64,000 nt of DNA from Scleropages formosus (GCF_900964775.1 NC_041824.1:23234246-23298245); one strand, 5' to 3'. Positions 37,278-55,352 are shown, counted from the stretch's first letter. Notes: generated by a model from the sequence alone, not told the origin. Numbers and translations are program-made.

Positions 37278-37300
37278 AAGAAGAAGAACAACAACAACAA
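37098..37300. repeat. Compound trinucleotide microsatellites
   Basis: A (TAT)n tract at about 37098-37134 is followed after about 95 bases by consecutive (AAT)n, (AAG)n and (AAC)n tracts at about 37230-37300. The last three join without spacers and differ by one base per unit, as if a point change spread by slippage. Confidence 0.9.
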
Positions 37301-38529
37301 CTATGAGATGTTGACCTATGATGTTTTTTGTCAGGATTGAATTAAAATTACCATAAAATATTGATAAATGTCCGTGCACTGAATAGTAATCATGCCCATA
37401 ACCTATTTCCATTCACATTTATAGTACTGTACCTGAAACAAATAGAGAGCAAAATAATAAAAAAGTAAGCATAAATTAAAAATACTTTTTTATGGTGAAG
37501 GTGCCAGGTAGCAGTGTGGTCCTACAATACAACCAGGTCTGCAGTGTGACTTTACTTTTGGGTAACAAATTCTAGATAGTGAGGAAAGTAACCACATCTC
37601 CGCACAGCATGTACAGTATATGAAAGAGTCAAGGACGCAGCGGGAGCATAAACCACGTTCAGGAGAAGTCCATCACAGGTAAAATTTCCACTGTCTCTTT
37701 GTAACACATTGCACTGTATGTTGTATGTGGTGCGGAGGTCCAAGAGAAACAAAATGTTCTTCTTCTGTATGTCTAATTCTCCTTGAGGTGGAGTGACAGT
37801 AAAAGTGCACCTTGACTTTGAAAATCTTGAGAGGTGAAAAATATTTTGTAAGAACTTCGAGTGGATGATCAGAGTTTCTATCTCAACTCACCTCAAAATT
37901 CACCCCAGGATCTTTCATCATTAATGTATGAGGGCATGTGGCTCCAGATGGTTTATACTGATGATTTATAAGATTCTTTGTACAGGTGTGGAAGGGAAGC
38001 CAGGCCCCTACTGAGATCCTTTATACCTAATACAGGGGGCAAAGTGTGAACTGAAAGCTGAGAATCCAAACATTTTCATTGCTGACATTAAGAAAAAAGA
38101 TTTTATTGTGTTATGCTAAAAAGTCATTTTGTTCCAAACTAAATGTTTATATGTATGCATGTAGCACTCAAGTGTATGTGTGAGAAAGGAAAGCAGTTAG
38201 AGAGAGAAGTCATGAAATAATACTGAGTGAAAATGCCTCATCTGTGTTGTATGGAACTTGTGTGTCAAAATTTAAGAATTTAAGAGTTTAATACACAAGT
38301 GTTTTCCAACATGGGAGAGATGATTGTGCCTCCAGGTATGAGGAAAACTTCGCAAACCCTAACTTGTTCCATGGAGAATGTCTATTTCAATGGCTGAAAT
38401 GTGAGTTGCTAAAAAAATATGAGATCAGAACAAGATCAGCGTAAATGTTTGAAATGGTTCCAAAAAGATGTCCCAGTTGTTTAAGACAGGAATGATATCA
38501 TTGCCTAAATATATATAACTTACAACTGA
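37301..38529. other. Intergenic, nothing recognised
   Basis: AT-rich unique sequence with short open frames only. Confidence 0.45.
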
Positions 38530-38737
38530 GGGGGGGCATGGTGGCGCAGCGGGTTTGGCCAGGGCCTACTCTCCGGTGGGTCTGGGGTTTGAGTCCTGCT
38601 TGGGGTTCCTTGTGATGGACTAGTGTCCCATCCTAGGTGTGTCCCCTCCCCCTCCAGCCTTATGCCCTGTGTTGTCGGGTTGGGTTCTGGCTCGCCACAA
38701 CCCCACTTAGGACAAGTGGTTTCAGACAATGGGTGTG
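38530..38737 (+). mobile_element. tRNA-derived SINE, copy 4
   Basis: Starts GGGGGGCATGGTGGCGCAGC, then the B-box region GGTTTGAGTCCTGCTTGGGG, and ends near TTTCAGACAATGGGTGTG. CpG sites have decayed to TG/CA, so it is older than the copies near 54 kb. Confidence 0.9.
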
Positions 38738-39466
38738 TTACAACCAAGGGAAAATGTTTGGATTTTAAAACTGGGTCCAGGTCTAAGACGAGAGTCACTA
38801 ATGACTTAACTCAGTTCATTATATAACTAGAAAGTTAAATTGTACCTGAAATTCAAAAACCTTTGTTTCTAAATTGAGGAAGCACGAAGTACAGGTACAC
38901 AAGGAAGGACCTGTACTGAACAAAAAGGACGACGGGAGGATAACATATCTGCAGACAAAGATAAGATAAAGTACAACCTTGTCAAATACCTCTGGATAGT
39001 GAAGCAAGATGATCATTTTCTTCAAGAAAAATCATATCTGAGTTACCAATATGTAACATTTTGATGATGCCAACTAAATCTGAATCAAGACCAAACTAAT
39101 TCAGAACCTGATTTGGGTCTAAAGGCCAATATCCCATTCATTTTGTGGTCTTTGTGTGCTTTTACTAATAAAGTTCACATCTTTGTTAGAAGACCCTTTA
39201 TCTATTGGCATAAATGTCTACAATTAACTGACTCATAATGTTCCAGTAATAAGAGAGATTTCTGCTTGGTATTTGTTAATTCATTATTGATAAACCTAAC
39301 TTTAATCCATTATTGCATTATTTGCAAATGAACTTCAGTCATTGCTGGAGATTCAGTGAAGATGGAGCTGTGAAAATTTTAAATATTCCACCTTTAAAGT
39401 TAAAAAAAACCTCTGTGCAGCAGATGATACATTAATGTAGCAACATTTGATTTCTTTCCATTATAG
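38738..39466. other. Intergenic, nothing recognised
   Basis: AT-rich; no gene or repeat recognised. Confidence 0.4.
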
Positions 39467-39949
39467 CAGCGTAACCACAATGAGAAATCGTACTCGTAGT
39501 TTCAGGGTGCGAGAAACTCTGCTCCATGGTGTAGAACACTTTGTACCCACCTTTAACTCTTCATACACTAAACAGGTGTGGAAACCCAGCCTTCGCCTGG
39601 CGGTGCTGCAGAGCAGCTGGGATCAGCGGCGGGTGCCGAGGTAAGAGAGCGGTCGTCCGAGGCCAGTGTGGCACAGTCTCTTTCTTTGCTAGGCACTTCT
39701 GAGGGGTCCCGGGCCGAGGAGGAGAGGGACACAGCTGGTCACTCATATTTTACGGGACTTTGTGGGAGTGACCAGGAAGAAGAAAAGGCGCAGGAGGGAG
39801 ACTGGGTTGCTCTCCGGTACAACATTGGAGGTGCCAGTCTTGACTGCGACCCCTCAAAAGGGCTGAGAAGATGCTCCCTCCTCCATAGCGGTACTCGATC
39901 GTTCGGGCTTATTAGTTATTCACTTGTCTCGGGTGGGGTCTCCCCCTAG
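39467..39949 (+). CDS. Unassigned coding-like segment (possible exons)
   Basis: I do not recognise a protein here. A pyrimidine tract and TTATAG acceptor precede 39467. ATG at 39480 opens a 53-codon frame (MRNRTRSFRVRETLLHGVEH start) that stays open to a canonical donor, CCGAG|GTAAGAG, at 39641. A second frame, 39578-39949, is open for 122 codons and rich in Glu and Ser, ending in VSGGVSP. The block is clearly more GC-rich than its flanks, as an exon would be. The two frames overlap and cannot both be right. It could be an exon of a fast-evolving gene, an lncRNA or chance. A Rex3-like LINE is inserted 270 bases downstream. Confidence 0.3.
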
Positions 39950-40205
39950 GTTCAGTTCAGAGTCCTGCCTGACAGCTGTGGAGGATGGAGATTTTCATTT
40001 AGAAAAACTGTTTAAATAATTGATTTTAATTTGTAGATTTTAAAATGTTCTATTTTTATAGGTGTGTTGTATGAATGTTTAATGTTTAATAGTTTTTACT
40101 GACAGAGCAAAATCAGAATGTGGGGGTTTTGACATGGGTATCTGAGTACTTTTGTCAGTGCAGTACATGTTTTAAACCTTGTATTCAAATCACTTCTTGG
40201 TGAAA

Positions 40206-40218
40206 GGTTCCTTTTGTC
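40206..40218. repeat. Left 13-bp target-site duplication of the Rex3-like LINE
   Basis: GGTTCCTTTTGTC is repeated exactly at 43537-43549 and brackets the LINE. Confidence 0.92.
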
Positions 40219-43200
40219 CCCTCCGCGAACCGCCACCTTAACTTGGTGGAGGGGTTTGAGTGCCTGAATGACCTCAGGAGCTATGTTGCCTGGGGCTATA
40301 TGCCCCTGGTAGGGTCTCCCATGGCAAACAGGTCCTGGGTGACAGACGAGACAAAGCGTGGTTCAAAACCCCCTTATGAGTATAAAATCAAGGCTCTCAT
40401 TCACCCCACCCGGTATGGGGTCACCAGGGCCCCCCCTCTGGAGCCAGGCCTAGGGGAGGGGCTCGTATGCGAGCGCCTGGTGGCCAGGTCTATGCCCACG
40501 GGGCCTGGCCAGGCCCAGCCCGAAGCCAAGACGTGGAGCCACTCTTCGGAGAGCTCACCACCTGCTGGAGAGGCCATAAGGGGCCGGTGTGTTGTGATTT
40601 GGGCGGTGGTTGGGGCCGAGTGCCCGGCCGACCCAAACCTCGGGCGTCAACTCTGGCTTTTGGGACATGGAATGTCACTTCACTGGCGGGAAGGAGCCTG
40701 AGCTAGTGCAGGAGGTTGAGAGATACCGTCTAGATATAGTTGGGCTCACTTCCACTCACAGCTTAGGTTCTGGAACCACTCTTGTCGACCAGGGGTGGAC
40801 TCTCCACTATTCTGGCGTTGCCCAGGGTGAGAGGCGGCGAGCGGGTGTGGGCTTATTAATAGCCCCCCAGTTCAGCCGCCATGTGTTGGAGTCTACCCCG
40901 GTGAACGAGAGGGTTGTCTCCCTGCGCCTTCGGGTCAGGGAACGGTCTCTCACTGTCGTTTGTTCTTATACGTCTAGCGGCAGTGTAGAGTACCCGGCCT
41001 TTTTAGAGTCCCTGGGGGGCGTGCTGGAAAGCGCTCCCACTGGGGACTCTGTCGTTCTACTGGGGGACTTCAACGCCCACGTGGGCAGCGACAGTGACAC
41101 CTGGAGGGGCGTGATTGGGAGGAACGGCCTCCCCGCTCTGAACCCGAGTGGTGAGTTGTTATTGGATTTCTGTACTAGTCGCGGTTTGTCCATAACAAAC
41201 ACCATGTTCATGCATATGGATGTGCATCAGTGCACTTGGCACCAGGACACCCTAGGTCGGAGGTCGATAATTGACTTTGTAGTCGTTTCTTCTGATCTTC
41301 GGCCACATGTCTTCGACACTCGGGTGAAGAGAGGGGCTGAGCTGTCAACTGATCACCACCTGGTGGTGAGTTGGATTCGATAGCGGGGGAAAAAGCTGGA
41401 CAGACCTGGCAGGCCCAAACGCATAGTGAGGGTCTGTTGGGAATATTTGGCGGAGGCCCCTGTCAGAAAGATCTTCAACTCCCACCTCCGACAGAGCTTC
41501 AACCAGGTCCCGAGGGAGATGGGGACATTGAGTCCGAATGGACTATGTTCCACACCTCCATTGTCGGGGCGGCGGTTCGGAGCTGCGGCCGTAAAGTCTC
41601 CGGCGCCTGTCGCGGCGGCAATCCCCGAACACGGTGGTGGACACCGGAGGTAAGGGATGCCGTCAAGCTGAAGAAGGAGTTCTATCGGGCCTGGCTGGCT
41701 CACGGGACTCCTGAGGCGGCTGACGGGTACTGGCGGGCCAGACGGAGCGCGGCTCTGACAGTCGCCGCAGCAAAAACTCGGGCCTGGGAGAAGTTTGGTG
41801 AGGCCATGGAGGAAGACTTTTGGTCGGCCTCAAAGAGATTCTGGCAAACCGTCCGGTGACTCAGAAGGGGGAAGCGGTGTTCCGCCAACACCGTTTACAG
41901 TGGAAGTGGTGTGCTGCTGACCCCAACTGAGGATGTCCTCGGGCTGTGGAAGGAGTACTTTGAGGATCTCCTCAATCCCTCCGACACGCCTTCCGTAGAG
42001 GAAGCTGGGGACTCGTCCATTACCCTGGCTGAAGTTGCTGAGGTAGTCAAAAAACTCCTCGGTGGCAAGGCTCTGGGGGTGGATGAGATCCGCCCCGAGT
42101 TTCTCAAGTCCCTGGATGTTGTGGGGCTGTCTTGGCTGACACGCCTCTGCAGCATTGCATGGAGCTCGGGAACGGTGCCTCTGGACTGGCAGACCGGGGT
42201 GGTGGTGGTCCTTCTTTTTAAGAAGGGGGACCGGAGATTGTGTTCCAACTATAGGGGGATCACACTCCTTAGCCTCCCTGGGAAAGTCTATGCCAGAGTA
42301 CTGGAGAGGAGAATCCGACCGGTAGTCGAACCTCGGATTCAGGAGGAGCAATGCGGTTTTCACCCTGGCCGTGGAACACTGGACCAGCTCTATACCCTCA
42401 CTAGGGTGTTGGAGGGTTCATGGGAGTTTGCCCAACCAGTCCATATGTGTTTTATGGACCTGGAGAAGGCATTCGACCGTGTCCCTCGTGGCATCCTGTG
42501 GGAGGTACTTCGGGATTATGGGGTTCAGAGCTCGTTGCTACGGGCTGTTCGTTCCCTGTATGACCGGAGCAGGAGCTTGGTTCACATTGCCGGCAGTAAG
42601 TCAGACCTGTTCCCGGTGCATGTTGGACTCCGCCAGGGCTGCCCTTTGTCACCGATTCTGTTCATTATCTTTATGGACAGAATTTCTAGGCGCAGCCAGG
42701 GAACGGAGGGTGTCTGTTTTGGCGGCCGCAGGATCTCGTCTCTGCTTTTTGCGGACGATGTGGTCCTGCTGGCTTCATCGAATCAAGACTTACAGCGTGC
42801 ACTGGAGAGGTTTGCAGCCGAGTGCGAAGCGGCGGGGATGAGAATCAGCACCTCCAAATCCGAAGCTATGGTTCTCAGTCGGAAAAAGGTGGATTGCCCC
42901 CTCCGAGTTAGGGGGGAGCCGCTCCCTTAAGTATCTCGGGGTCTTGTTCACGAGTGAGGGAAAAAATGGAGCAGCAGGTTGACAGACGGATCGGTGCGGC
43001 GTCCGCAGTAATGCTGTCATTGTACCAGTCTGTTGTGATGAAGAAGGAGCTAGAGTCGTAAGGCGAAGCTCTCAATTTACCGGTCGATCTACGTTCCTAC
43101 CCTCACCTATGGTCATGAACTCTAGATCATGACCGAAAGAATGAGATCATGGATACAAGCGGCAGAAATGAGTTTCCTCCGCAGAGTGGCTGGGCACACC

Positions 43201-43536
43201 CTTAGGGATAGGGTGAGGAGCTCAGTCACCCGGGAGGAGCTCAGAGTAGAGCCGCTGCTCCTCCCCATCTAGAGAAGCCAGTTGAGGCGGCTCGGGCATC
43301 TGTTCTGGATGCCCCCTGGACGGCTCCCTGGGGAGGTGTTCCGGGCTTGTCCCACTGGGAGGAGGCCTCAGGGCAGACCCAGGACACGTTGGAGAGACTA
43401 TGTCTCCCAGTTGGCCTGGGAACGCCTTAGAGTTCCCGCAGAGGAGCTGGAGGAGGTGTGCGGGGAGAGGGAAGTCTGGGGGGCTCTCCTCAGACTACGG
43501 CCCCCGCGACCCCGATAAGCAAAGGAAGATGATGAT
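40219..43536 (+). mobile_element. Near full-length Rex3-like LINE (RTE clade), inactive
   Basis: This is a 3.3-kb non-LTR retrotransposon. An APE-type endonuclease (about 40,655-41,380) has [30 protein letters not shown] and a final [10 protein letters not shown]. The reverse transcriptase follows (about 41,910-42,930), with SNYRGITLLSLPGK, EEQCGFHPGRGTLDQ, MDLEKAFDRVPRGILW, GLRQGCPLSPILF and catalytic FADDVV. The C-terminal part contains MPPGRLPGEVFRACPTGRRP and GRPRTRWRDYVSQLAWERL. The 3' end is a short GAT repeat, as in RTE elements. Breaks: TAG where TGG is expected after VVSWIR (41,381), a frameshift near 41,520, TGA for Arg at 41,857, a frameshift near 42,925 and later stops, so it is dead. 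An exact 13-bp target duplication flanks it. The clade call is from remembered Rex3 sequences. Confidence 0.93.
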
Positions 43537-43549
43537 GGTTCCTTTTGTC

Positions 43550-44533
43550 AAAATGGATATCTAAATTTGTTTTATTCTGTTTATTGCTCTTTCTATTAGT
43601 GAAATATGTTTGGAGAGGTGAGTAAGCTCTGTCATGTTGATAAATGTTTTTATAATGAAAGGTGAGGATTTTATTTTATGATGTGGAATTTTTTTTCCTT
43701 ATGGTATTGACTAAAGTATGGGGGGGAGAAAGCTGGTTCAGGTCATTCCAAAAGAAAGTGAAATGGAATTGCCCATTTAGTCTTTAAAATGGATTGCTTT
43801 ATAGCATCTAATGACATGTGAAGATCTTCACTGGAGTTAAAATATTTTAACTGGTAAAACTACCATTACAATGCTTTCCATCTAAAAGCAAGGAATTAAA
43901 CTTATGTTGCCTTGCAGAAAATGTTTAGAAAGGGAGTTTTGCCTCTTTGTGCACAATGTTTGTTAAGCTAACCCAAAATGCTACATTTTTCATAATAGAT
44001 AACAGAGGTATGGGTGACATCAGGTGGCTGAGGTACCCCTTTCCATCAACACCTGTCCGCTTCGGACTTATTTTGTATCCAGCTTCCCTCCTAGTTCAAA
44101 GGTAGTGTTAAGGTTCACATTAACATGTAACAGGTTCCCCCCGCACTTGCGGGACATGCCCTTCATCAGCTAGAAGAAACAAAAGATGTAGGACAGCTAG
44201 AAGACTATTTTCAGTTGTTTTTGTTGGTGATTATGGAATTTAATCTTGCTGTTCAGATTCACTTTAGTGACTTCTTTGACACTAAGAATTCCATCCATAT
44301 TTTGCAGACAGATTGTTTTGGACAATTTTACACATTAGCAGATGTGACAAATGTAAAAAATAAGTACCAAAGCACAACACATTGTAGACTAGCACCTCTG
44401 GTCAAACAAATCAAACCACCTAACTGTACCACTAAACCATTTCCTAGACTACACTTCATAATTTATGAAATGAGATGACTTCACTAAGAATTCTGAAACA
44501 GGCTAGGATGACTTACAAGAAATGACCAACATT
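43550..44533. other. Spacer between LINE and alpha-tubulin gene A, includes its probable 3' UTR
   Basis: AT-rich; I see no canonical AATAAA in the first few hundred bases after the gene A stop codon. A variant ATTAAA (minus) lies near 44,235. No repeat recognised. Confidence 0.4.
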
Positions 44534-48132
<3,599 letters not shown>

Positions 48133-48246
48133 GTTTGTTGATAGAACAAAGCAAGAAGGAAGGGAAAAGACAAAGATATGAACTTCGTTACTTGAACTGA
48201 CAGCTAAGAGTCGTTGCAGTAACTGGCGGGTCTTCGGCTGCGTCAC

Positions 48247-48284
48247 TATTTAAATCACAGACGGCACGTGATCAAAACCACGTG
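48247..48284 (-). promoter_or_regulatory. tuba1: Alpha-tubulin A promoter: TATA-like box and two E-boxes
   Basis: The minus strand has a TATA-like TTTAAATA (48247-48254), about 115 bases before the ATG. Two CACGTG E-boxes lie farther upstream at 48265-48270 and 48279-48284, and TGACGC follows the TATA-like box. None of this is shared with genes B or C. Confidence 0.6.
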
Positions 48285-48873
48285 ATTCTTCCCGCGCCTC
48301 GCTGGGGGATGGAGTGTGATGGTGCTATGGAAAAAAACTGCATGGAGTTGAATATTTACATTCATCTATGTAGTTGAGGCTTTTCTGCAAAGTGATGTAC
48401 GATTCGGAGAAAAGAATAGTGCAGTTTGCCACCACAGAGATTTAGATGCAAACACGTGATTCTAGAAATGCGCTCAAGCGTTCCAACGCCACACTTCCAA
48501 CCTGCATGATGCAGTACACGAACTGAACTGCGTATAGAATAGTAAAAAATAAAAAAATGCTAGAAAACAGAAAATGTAGTGTGAATTTATGAAGAGGAAC
48601 ACAAATTCAGTTTACCCAGCTTCTTCGAGGTATATCATTTCCGCTCGCTTAACTACCACGGATCCACCAACCTGCCCCAGTTGGTCTTGTTACATACATG
48701 TTTTTCTTCTGGTAGAATTCAAATGATATTTTAAATTATATGCAATTTGTAGCTACAAAGATTGGTTTTTCAGAAAAAAAAATCTCTGAACCTCTCAAAT
48801 GGGACAAATTATTGTGTTGTGCATATTAATAATGAAAGGAAACAATACAGGCACAGAGGGCAAGGGAAAGCAT
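48285..48873. other. Spacer between alpha-tubulin A promoter and gene B 3' end
   Basis: About 590 bases; AT-rich and unassigned. Confidence 0.4.
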
Positions 48874-48879
48874 TTTATT
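48874..48879 (-). terminator. tuba1: Alpha-tubulin B polyadenylation signal AATAAA
   Basis: AATAAA on the minus strand, about 190 bases after the gene B stop codon. Confidence 0.65.
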
Positions 48880-49067
48880 GTTCTCAGAAAATCCAGCAAT
48901 GTAAACAGCTTCATTTGGAAATCACATTTCTCTCTAAAGAAACTCTTGCAGAGTGGAGGACTGTACTCTGTGCTTCTTACAATGCTGTCACACAGAACAA
49001 GGGTATGATGCAGGTTACACTATACCTAATACTGACTGCTAAACTGTTTTTATGTTCACATAGGCCA

Positions 49068-52266
<3,199 letters not shown>

Positions 52267-52387
52267 GTTTTGTGTGTTTTCCTGACGAAAGGCGGAGAAG
52301 AAGGGAAGTTGGCACTTGCTTCCTTACCGCTCGACAACAATGGGGTCGATGTAAGAAGAACTAAAGGCGCATGGCGCGAGAAGCCCA

Positions 52388-52458
52388 CATATAGTGGCCG
52401 CCCGCGTGCTGCCCTCCTAATGGCGCCGGCCGGCAGCTCGGGCAGGACAGCTGATTGG
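52388..52458 (-). promoter_or_regulatory. tuba1: Alpha-tubulin B promoter: TATA and CCAAT boxes
   Basis: The minus strand reads GCAGCCAATCAGC (CCAAT at 52454-52458), then CCACTATATGTGGG (TATA-like at 52388-52393), about 120 bases before the ATG at 52266. Layout differs from the gene A and C promoters. Confidence 0.6.
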
Positions 52459-52837
52459 CTGCCGTCGAGTACTGAGCACGCGGGATGAGGCGCGCGGATG
52501 CGAGAAGAACAGCAAAGCCCGAGGACCATCTCTACAGCAACATGTCTGCGGGAGTTCACGTATCCACCCTACAAGGAATAATGCTGTTTTACTGTGAAAT
52601 TGTCACTTTCGTCATATATTAGGTCACTTAACTGTTTTTCTTGCGTTTTTATTAATCCAACACACACAGTGCAGCTGTGCATCTTTTGAGAGTTTTGTGA
52701 AGGACACAACAGAGCAGGGACCCGTGATATTACCTTTCCATGTGGATATTTTGACATTTTCACTGAAATATATGCCTGATTGGCCTCTCAAAACAAAAGG
52801 CTTACTTGCTGTTTAGAATAGCTTGGTTTTCCATACT

Positions 52838-53140
52838 GTGGCACAGTGGGTAGCGAGTAGCAGTGCTACTTTTCAGCACTTGGGCTCTTGCTGAGCACGG
52901 GTTTGAATGTGGCTCTGGCTCTCTGGAGTTTGTATGTTTGCCCTGTGTCTGCATGGATTTCTTCCCACAGTCCAAAGGCACGAGTTTCAGGTGGTTTGGT
53001 GATGCTCAGCTGCCTGTTGTGTGCGTGTAAGGGTCTGCCCTGTGATGGAGTGGCGTCCTGTCCAGGGTGTGACCCCACAGCCTCGTACCAAGTGATTGTA
53101 GGGTATGCTCCAGACCGCCACCACGCCGACCAGTGAAAAC
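52838..53140 (+). mobile_element. Second-family SINE (GTCTGCATGGATTTCTTCCC type)
   Basis: Begins TGGCACAGTGGGTAGCGAG, then GGAGTTTGTATGTTTGCCC and CCACAGTCCAAAGGCACGAG, and later GTGTAAGGGTCTGCCCTGTG and a CCAGGGTGTGACCCC block. Same module as 4455-4640 and 59,850-60,130. About 300 bases and CpG-decayed. Confidence 0.8.
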
Positions 53141-53244
53141 ATTAGCAAAAGTTTGAGACTGGTTTTCAGTACATATACTTTATTTTAAAATTATAGTTTT
53201 ATTATCAGTAATCAAAAATTTTGAACCTATATAATGTATAATTA

Positions 53245-53370
53245 ACAAACTAGGTTTACTTAAGAGTCACATGTCTGCAGCAATGTCTCTTTCTCTTAAT
53301 GTAATGCACATATTGTATTTTTGCTGAGACAAAAGCGTCTGCTAAATGAATAAATGGAAATGTAAATGCA
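53245..53370 (+). mobile_element. L2-clade LINE 3' tail
   Basis: Contains AACTAGGTTTACTTAAGAGT and GACAAAAGCGTCTGCTAAAT, and ends in TGTAA-like units. It closely parallels the tail at 25,075-25,262, so both come from the same subfamily. Confidence 0.8.
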
Positions 53371-53533
53371 AGTAGCACAAAAAGTTTCTCGTAGGACAGA
53401 TTTGAATTTAGTATTATGGTACAGTTCTGCTGCCTAGCCTGAAGATCATATTATTATTTTGCCTTGTAATCTTATGTGGTGATTCAAATCCCACTCCTGC
53501 TATCATACCTTTGATCAAGGTCCTTACACTGAA

Positions 53534-53536
<3 letters not shown>

Positions 53537-53579
<43 letters not shown>

Positions 53580-53773
53580 TTTCAGAACTGCTCGTCCCAT
53601 ACGGGGTCACGGGGAACCGGAGCCTACCCGGTAACACAGGGTGTAAGGCCGGAGGGAGAGGGGACACACCCAGGACGGGACGCCAGTCCATCGCAAGGCA
53701 CCCCAAGCAGGACTCGAATCGCAGACCCACAGAAGAGCAGGACCTGGTCCAACCCACTGCGCCACCGTGCCCC
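53537..53773 (-). mobile_element. tRNA-derived SINE, copy 5
   Basis: A (CA)n tail at 53537-53578 is followed by a full SINE body in reverse complement. It is flanked by the 14-base repeat CTTACACTGAATCA at 53523-53536 and 53774-53787. The right-hand repeat is also the left flank of copy 6. Confidence 0.95.
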
Positions 53774-53787
53774 CTTACACTGAATCA

Positions 53788-54000
53788 CACACACACACAC
53801 ACATTTTCAGAACCGCTTGTCCCTCACGGGGTCACGGGAAACCGGAGCCTACCCGGCAACACAGGGCGTAAGGCCGGAGGGGGAAGGGGACACACCCAGG
53901 ACGGGACGCCAGTCCATCGCAAGGCACCCCAAGCGGGACTCGAACCCCAGACCCACTGGACAGCAGGACTGCGGTCCAACCCACTGCGCCACCGCATCCC
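53788..54000 (-). mobile_element. tRNA-derived SINE, copy 6
   Basis: Directly adjoins copy 5 through the shared CTTACACTGAATCA; the third copy of that repeat lies at 54001-54014. Its body differs from copy 5 at several bases (for example ACTGGACAG against ACAGAAGAG), so it is not a fresh tandem duplicate. Confidence 0.95.
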
Positions 54001-54439
54001 CTTACACTGAATCAATAAAGTAAAAAATGATTCAGCTGTATAAATGTGTAAATAACTGTAAAACTGATTATATACCACTGTAATAATCCTATACAATTCA
54101 GACAATTACTGTTTAGCCGAGAACTGTCCCTCCTAATAGTTTCACTCACCTGCCAATTTTTTTTTCAGCACTCACAACAAAACCAAAACAAAACCAAAAA
54201 CCTTTAGATATTCAGCCCTATTCAGTGATACTAACTTATTGTCCTTTTTTTCATATTCTTGTGTTCCATATATCAAACAAGCTCCTCTGGTCATTTCAAA
54301 AGGAGCAATCCTACAATAGTTAATTTGCCAGCATTCACTTGGGATTATCATGTATTGCAATTTTTATTTTTCACTTGCAATGTTTTCCACACTCACCAAT
54401 AAAAATATAAACGTGGGTTAAAATTCTACATGAAAAACA

Positions 54440-54650
54440 CACACACACACATTTTCTGAACTGCTTGTCCCATACAGGGTCGCGGGGAACCGGAGCCTAC
54501 CCGGCAACACAGGGCATAAGGCCGGAGAGGGAGGGGACAGACCCAGGACGGGACGCCAGTCTGTCGCAAGGCACCCCAAGCGGGACTCGAACCCCAGACC
54601 CAGTGGAGAGCAGGACCTGGTCCAACCCACTGCGCCACCGCACCCCCGCC
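54440..54650 (-). mobile_element. tRNA-derived SINE, copy 7 (recombination parent)
   Basis: Flanked by ACATGAAAAACA at 54428-54439 and 54651-54662. It carries the private bases TTTCTGAACTGCTTG, GGCATAAGG and ACCCAGTGGAGAGC. Confidence 0.95.
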
Positions 54651-54783
54651 ACATGAAAAACAATATATAATTATTAAAACTAATGAGGTGGATAGACAAT
54701 TTGCAAGTGGAGAAAATGTTTGAATATTCAGTGGCGATACAAAAACTGATGAAGCCATAAGTTACATGAATTTTCAGAATACA

Positions 54784-54996
54784 CACACACACACACATTT
54801 TCAGAACCGCTCGTCCCATACAGGGTCACGGGGAACCGGAGCCTACCCGGTAACACAGGGCGTAAGGCCGGAGGGGGAGGGGACACACCCAGGACGGGAC
54901 GCCAGTCTGTCGCAAGGCACCCCAAGCGGGACTCGAACCCCAGACCCAGTGGAGAGCAGGACCTGGTCCAACCCACTGCGCCACCGCACCCCCACC
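54784..54996 (-). mobile_element. tRNA-derived SINE, copy 8 (chimera of copies 7 and 9)
   Basis: The left flank is TTTCAGAATACA (54772-54783), which is the target duplication of copy 9. The right flank is ACATGAAAAACA (54997-55008), which is that of copy 7. The left part of the body has copy 9 variants and the right part copy 7 variants. It is a recombination product rather than an independent insertion. Confidence 0.93.
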
Positions 54997-55124
54997 ACAT
55001 GAAAAACAATATATAATTATTAAAACTAATGAGGTGGATAGACAATTTGCAAGTGGAGAAAATGTTTGAATATTCAGTGGCGTTACAAAAACTGATGAAG
55101 CCATAAGTTACATGAATTTTCAGA

Positions 55125-55129
<5 letters not shown>

Positions 55130-55156
<27 letters not shown>

Positions 55157-55352
55157 TTTCAGAACCGCTCGTCCCATACGGGGTCACGGGGAACCGGAGC
55201 CTACCCGGTAACACAGGGCGTAAGGCCGGAGGGGGAGGGGACACACCCAGGATGGGACGCCAGTCTGTCGCAAGGCACCCCAAGCGGGACTCGAACCCCA
55301 GACCCACCGGAGAGCAGGACTGTGGTCCAACCCACTGCTCCACCGCACCCCC
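55130..55352 (-). mobile_element. tRNA-derived SINE, copy 9 (recombination parent)
   Basis: Flanked by TTTCAGAATACA at 55118-55129 and 55353-55364. Private bases include CAGAACCGCTCG, GGTAACAC, GGCGTAAGG and ACCCACCGGAGAGC. Confidence 0.95.

Larger units (their letters stand above)
54651..55352. repeat. Tandem segmental duplication, about 350-bp unit (flank plus SINE)
   Basis: Unit 1 (54651-54996) and unit 2 (54997-55352) each hold a 120-130-base unique flank plus one SINE. In my comparison the unique parts differ by a single base (GGCGATAC against GGCGTTAC), so the duplication is recent. The SINE microsatellites differ in length. Confidence 0.93.

Noticed and set aside
37098-37300. Frames encoding poly-Tyr, poly-Lys and poly-Asn
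   Set aside because: These are translations of triplet microsatellites.
40219-43536. Reading the reverse-transcriptase frames as host genes
   Set aside because: Endonuclease and FADD reverse-transcriptase motifs, a GAT tail and flanking target duplication show a LINE.
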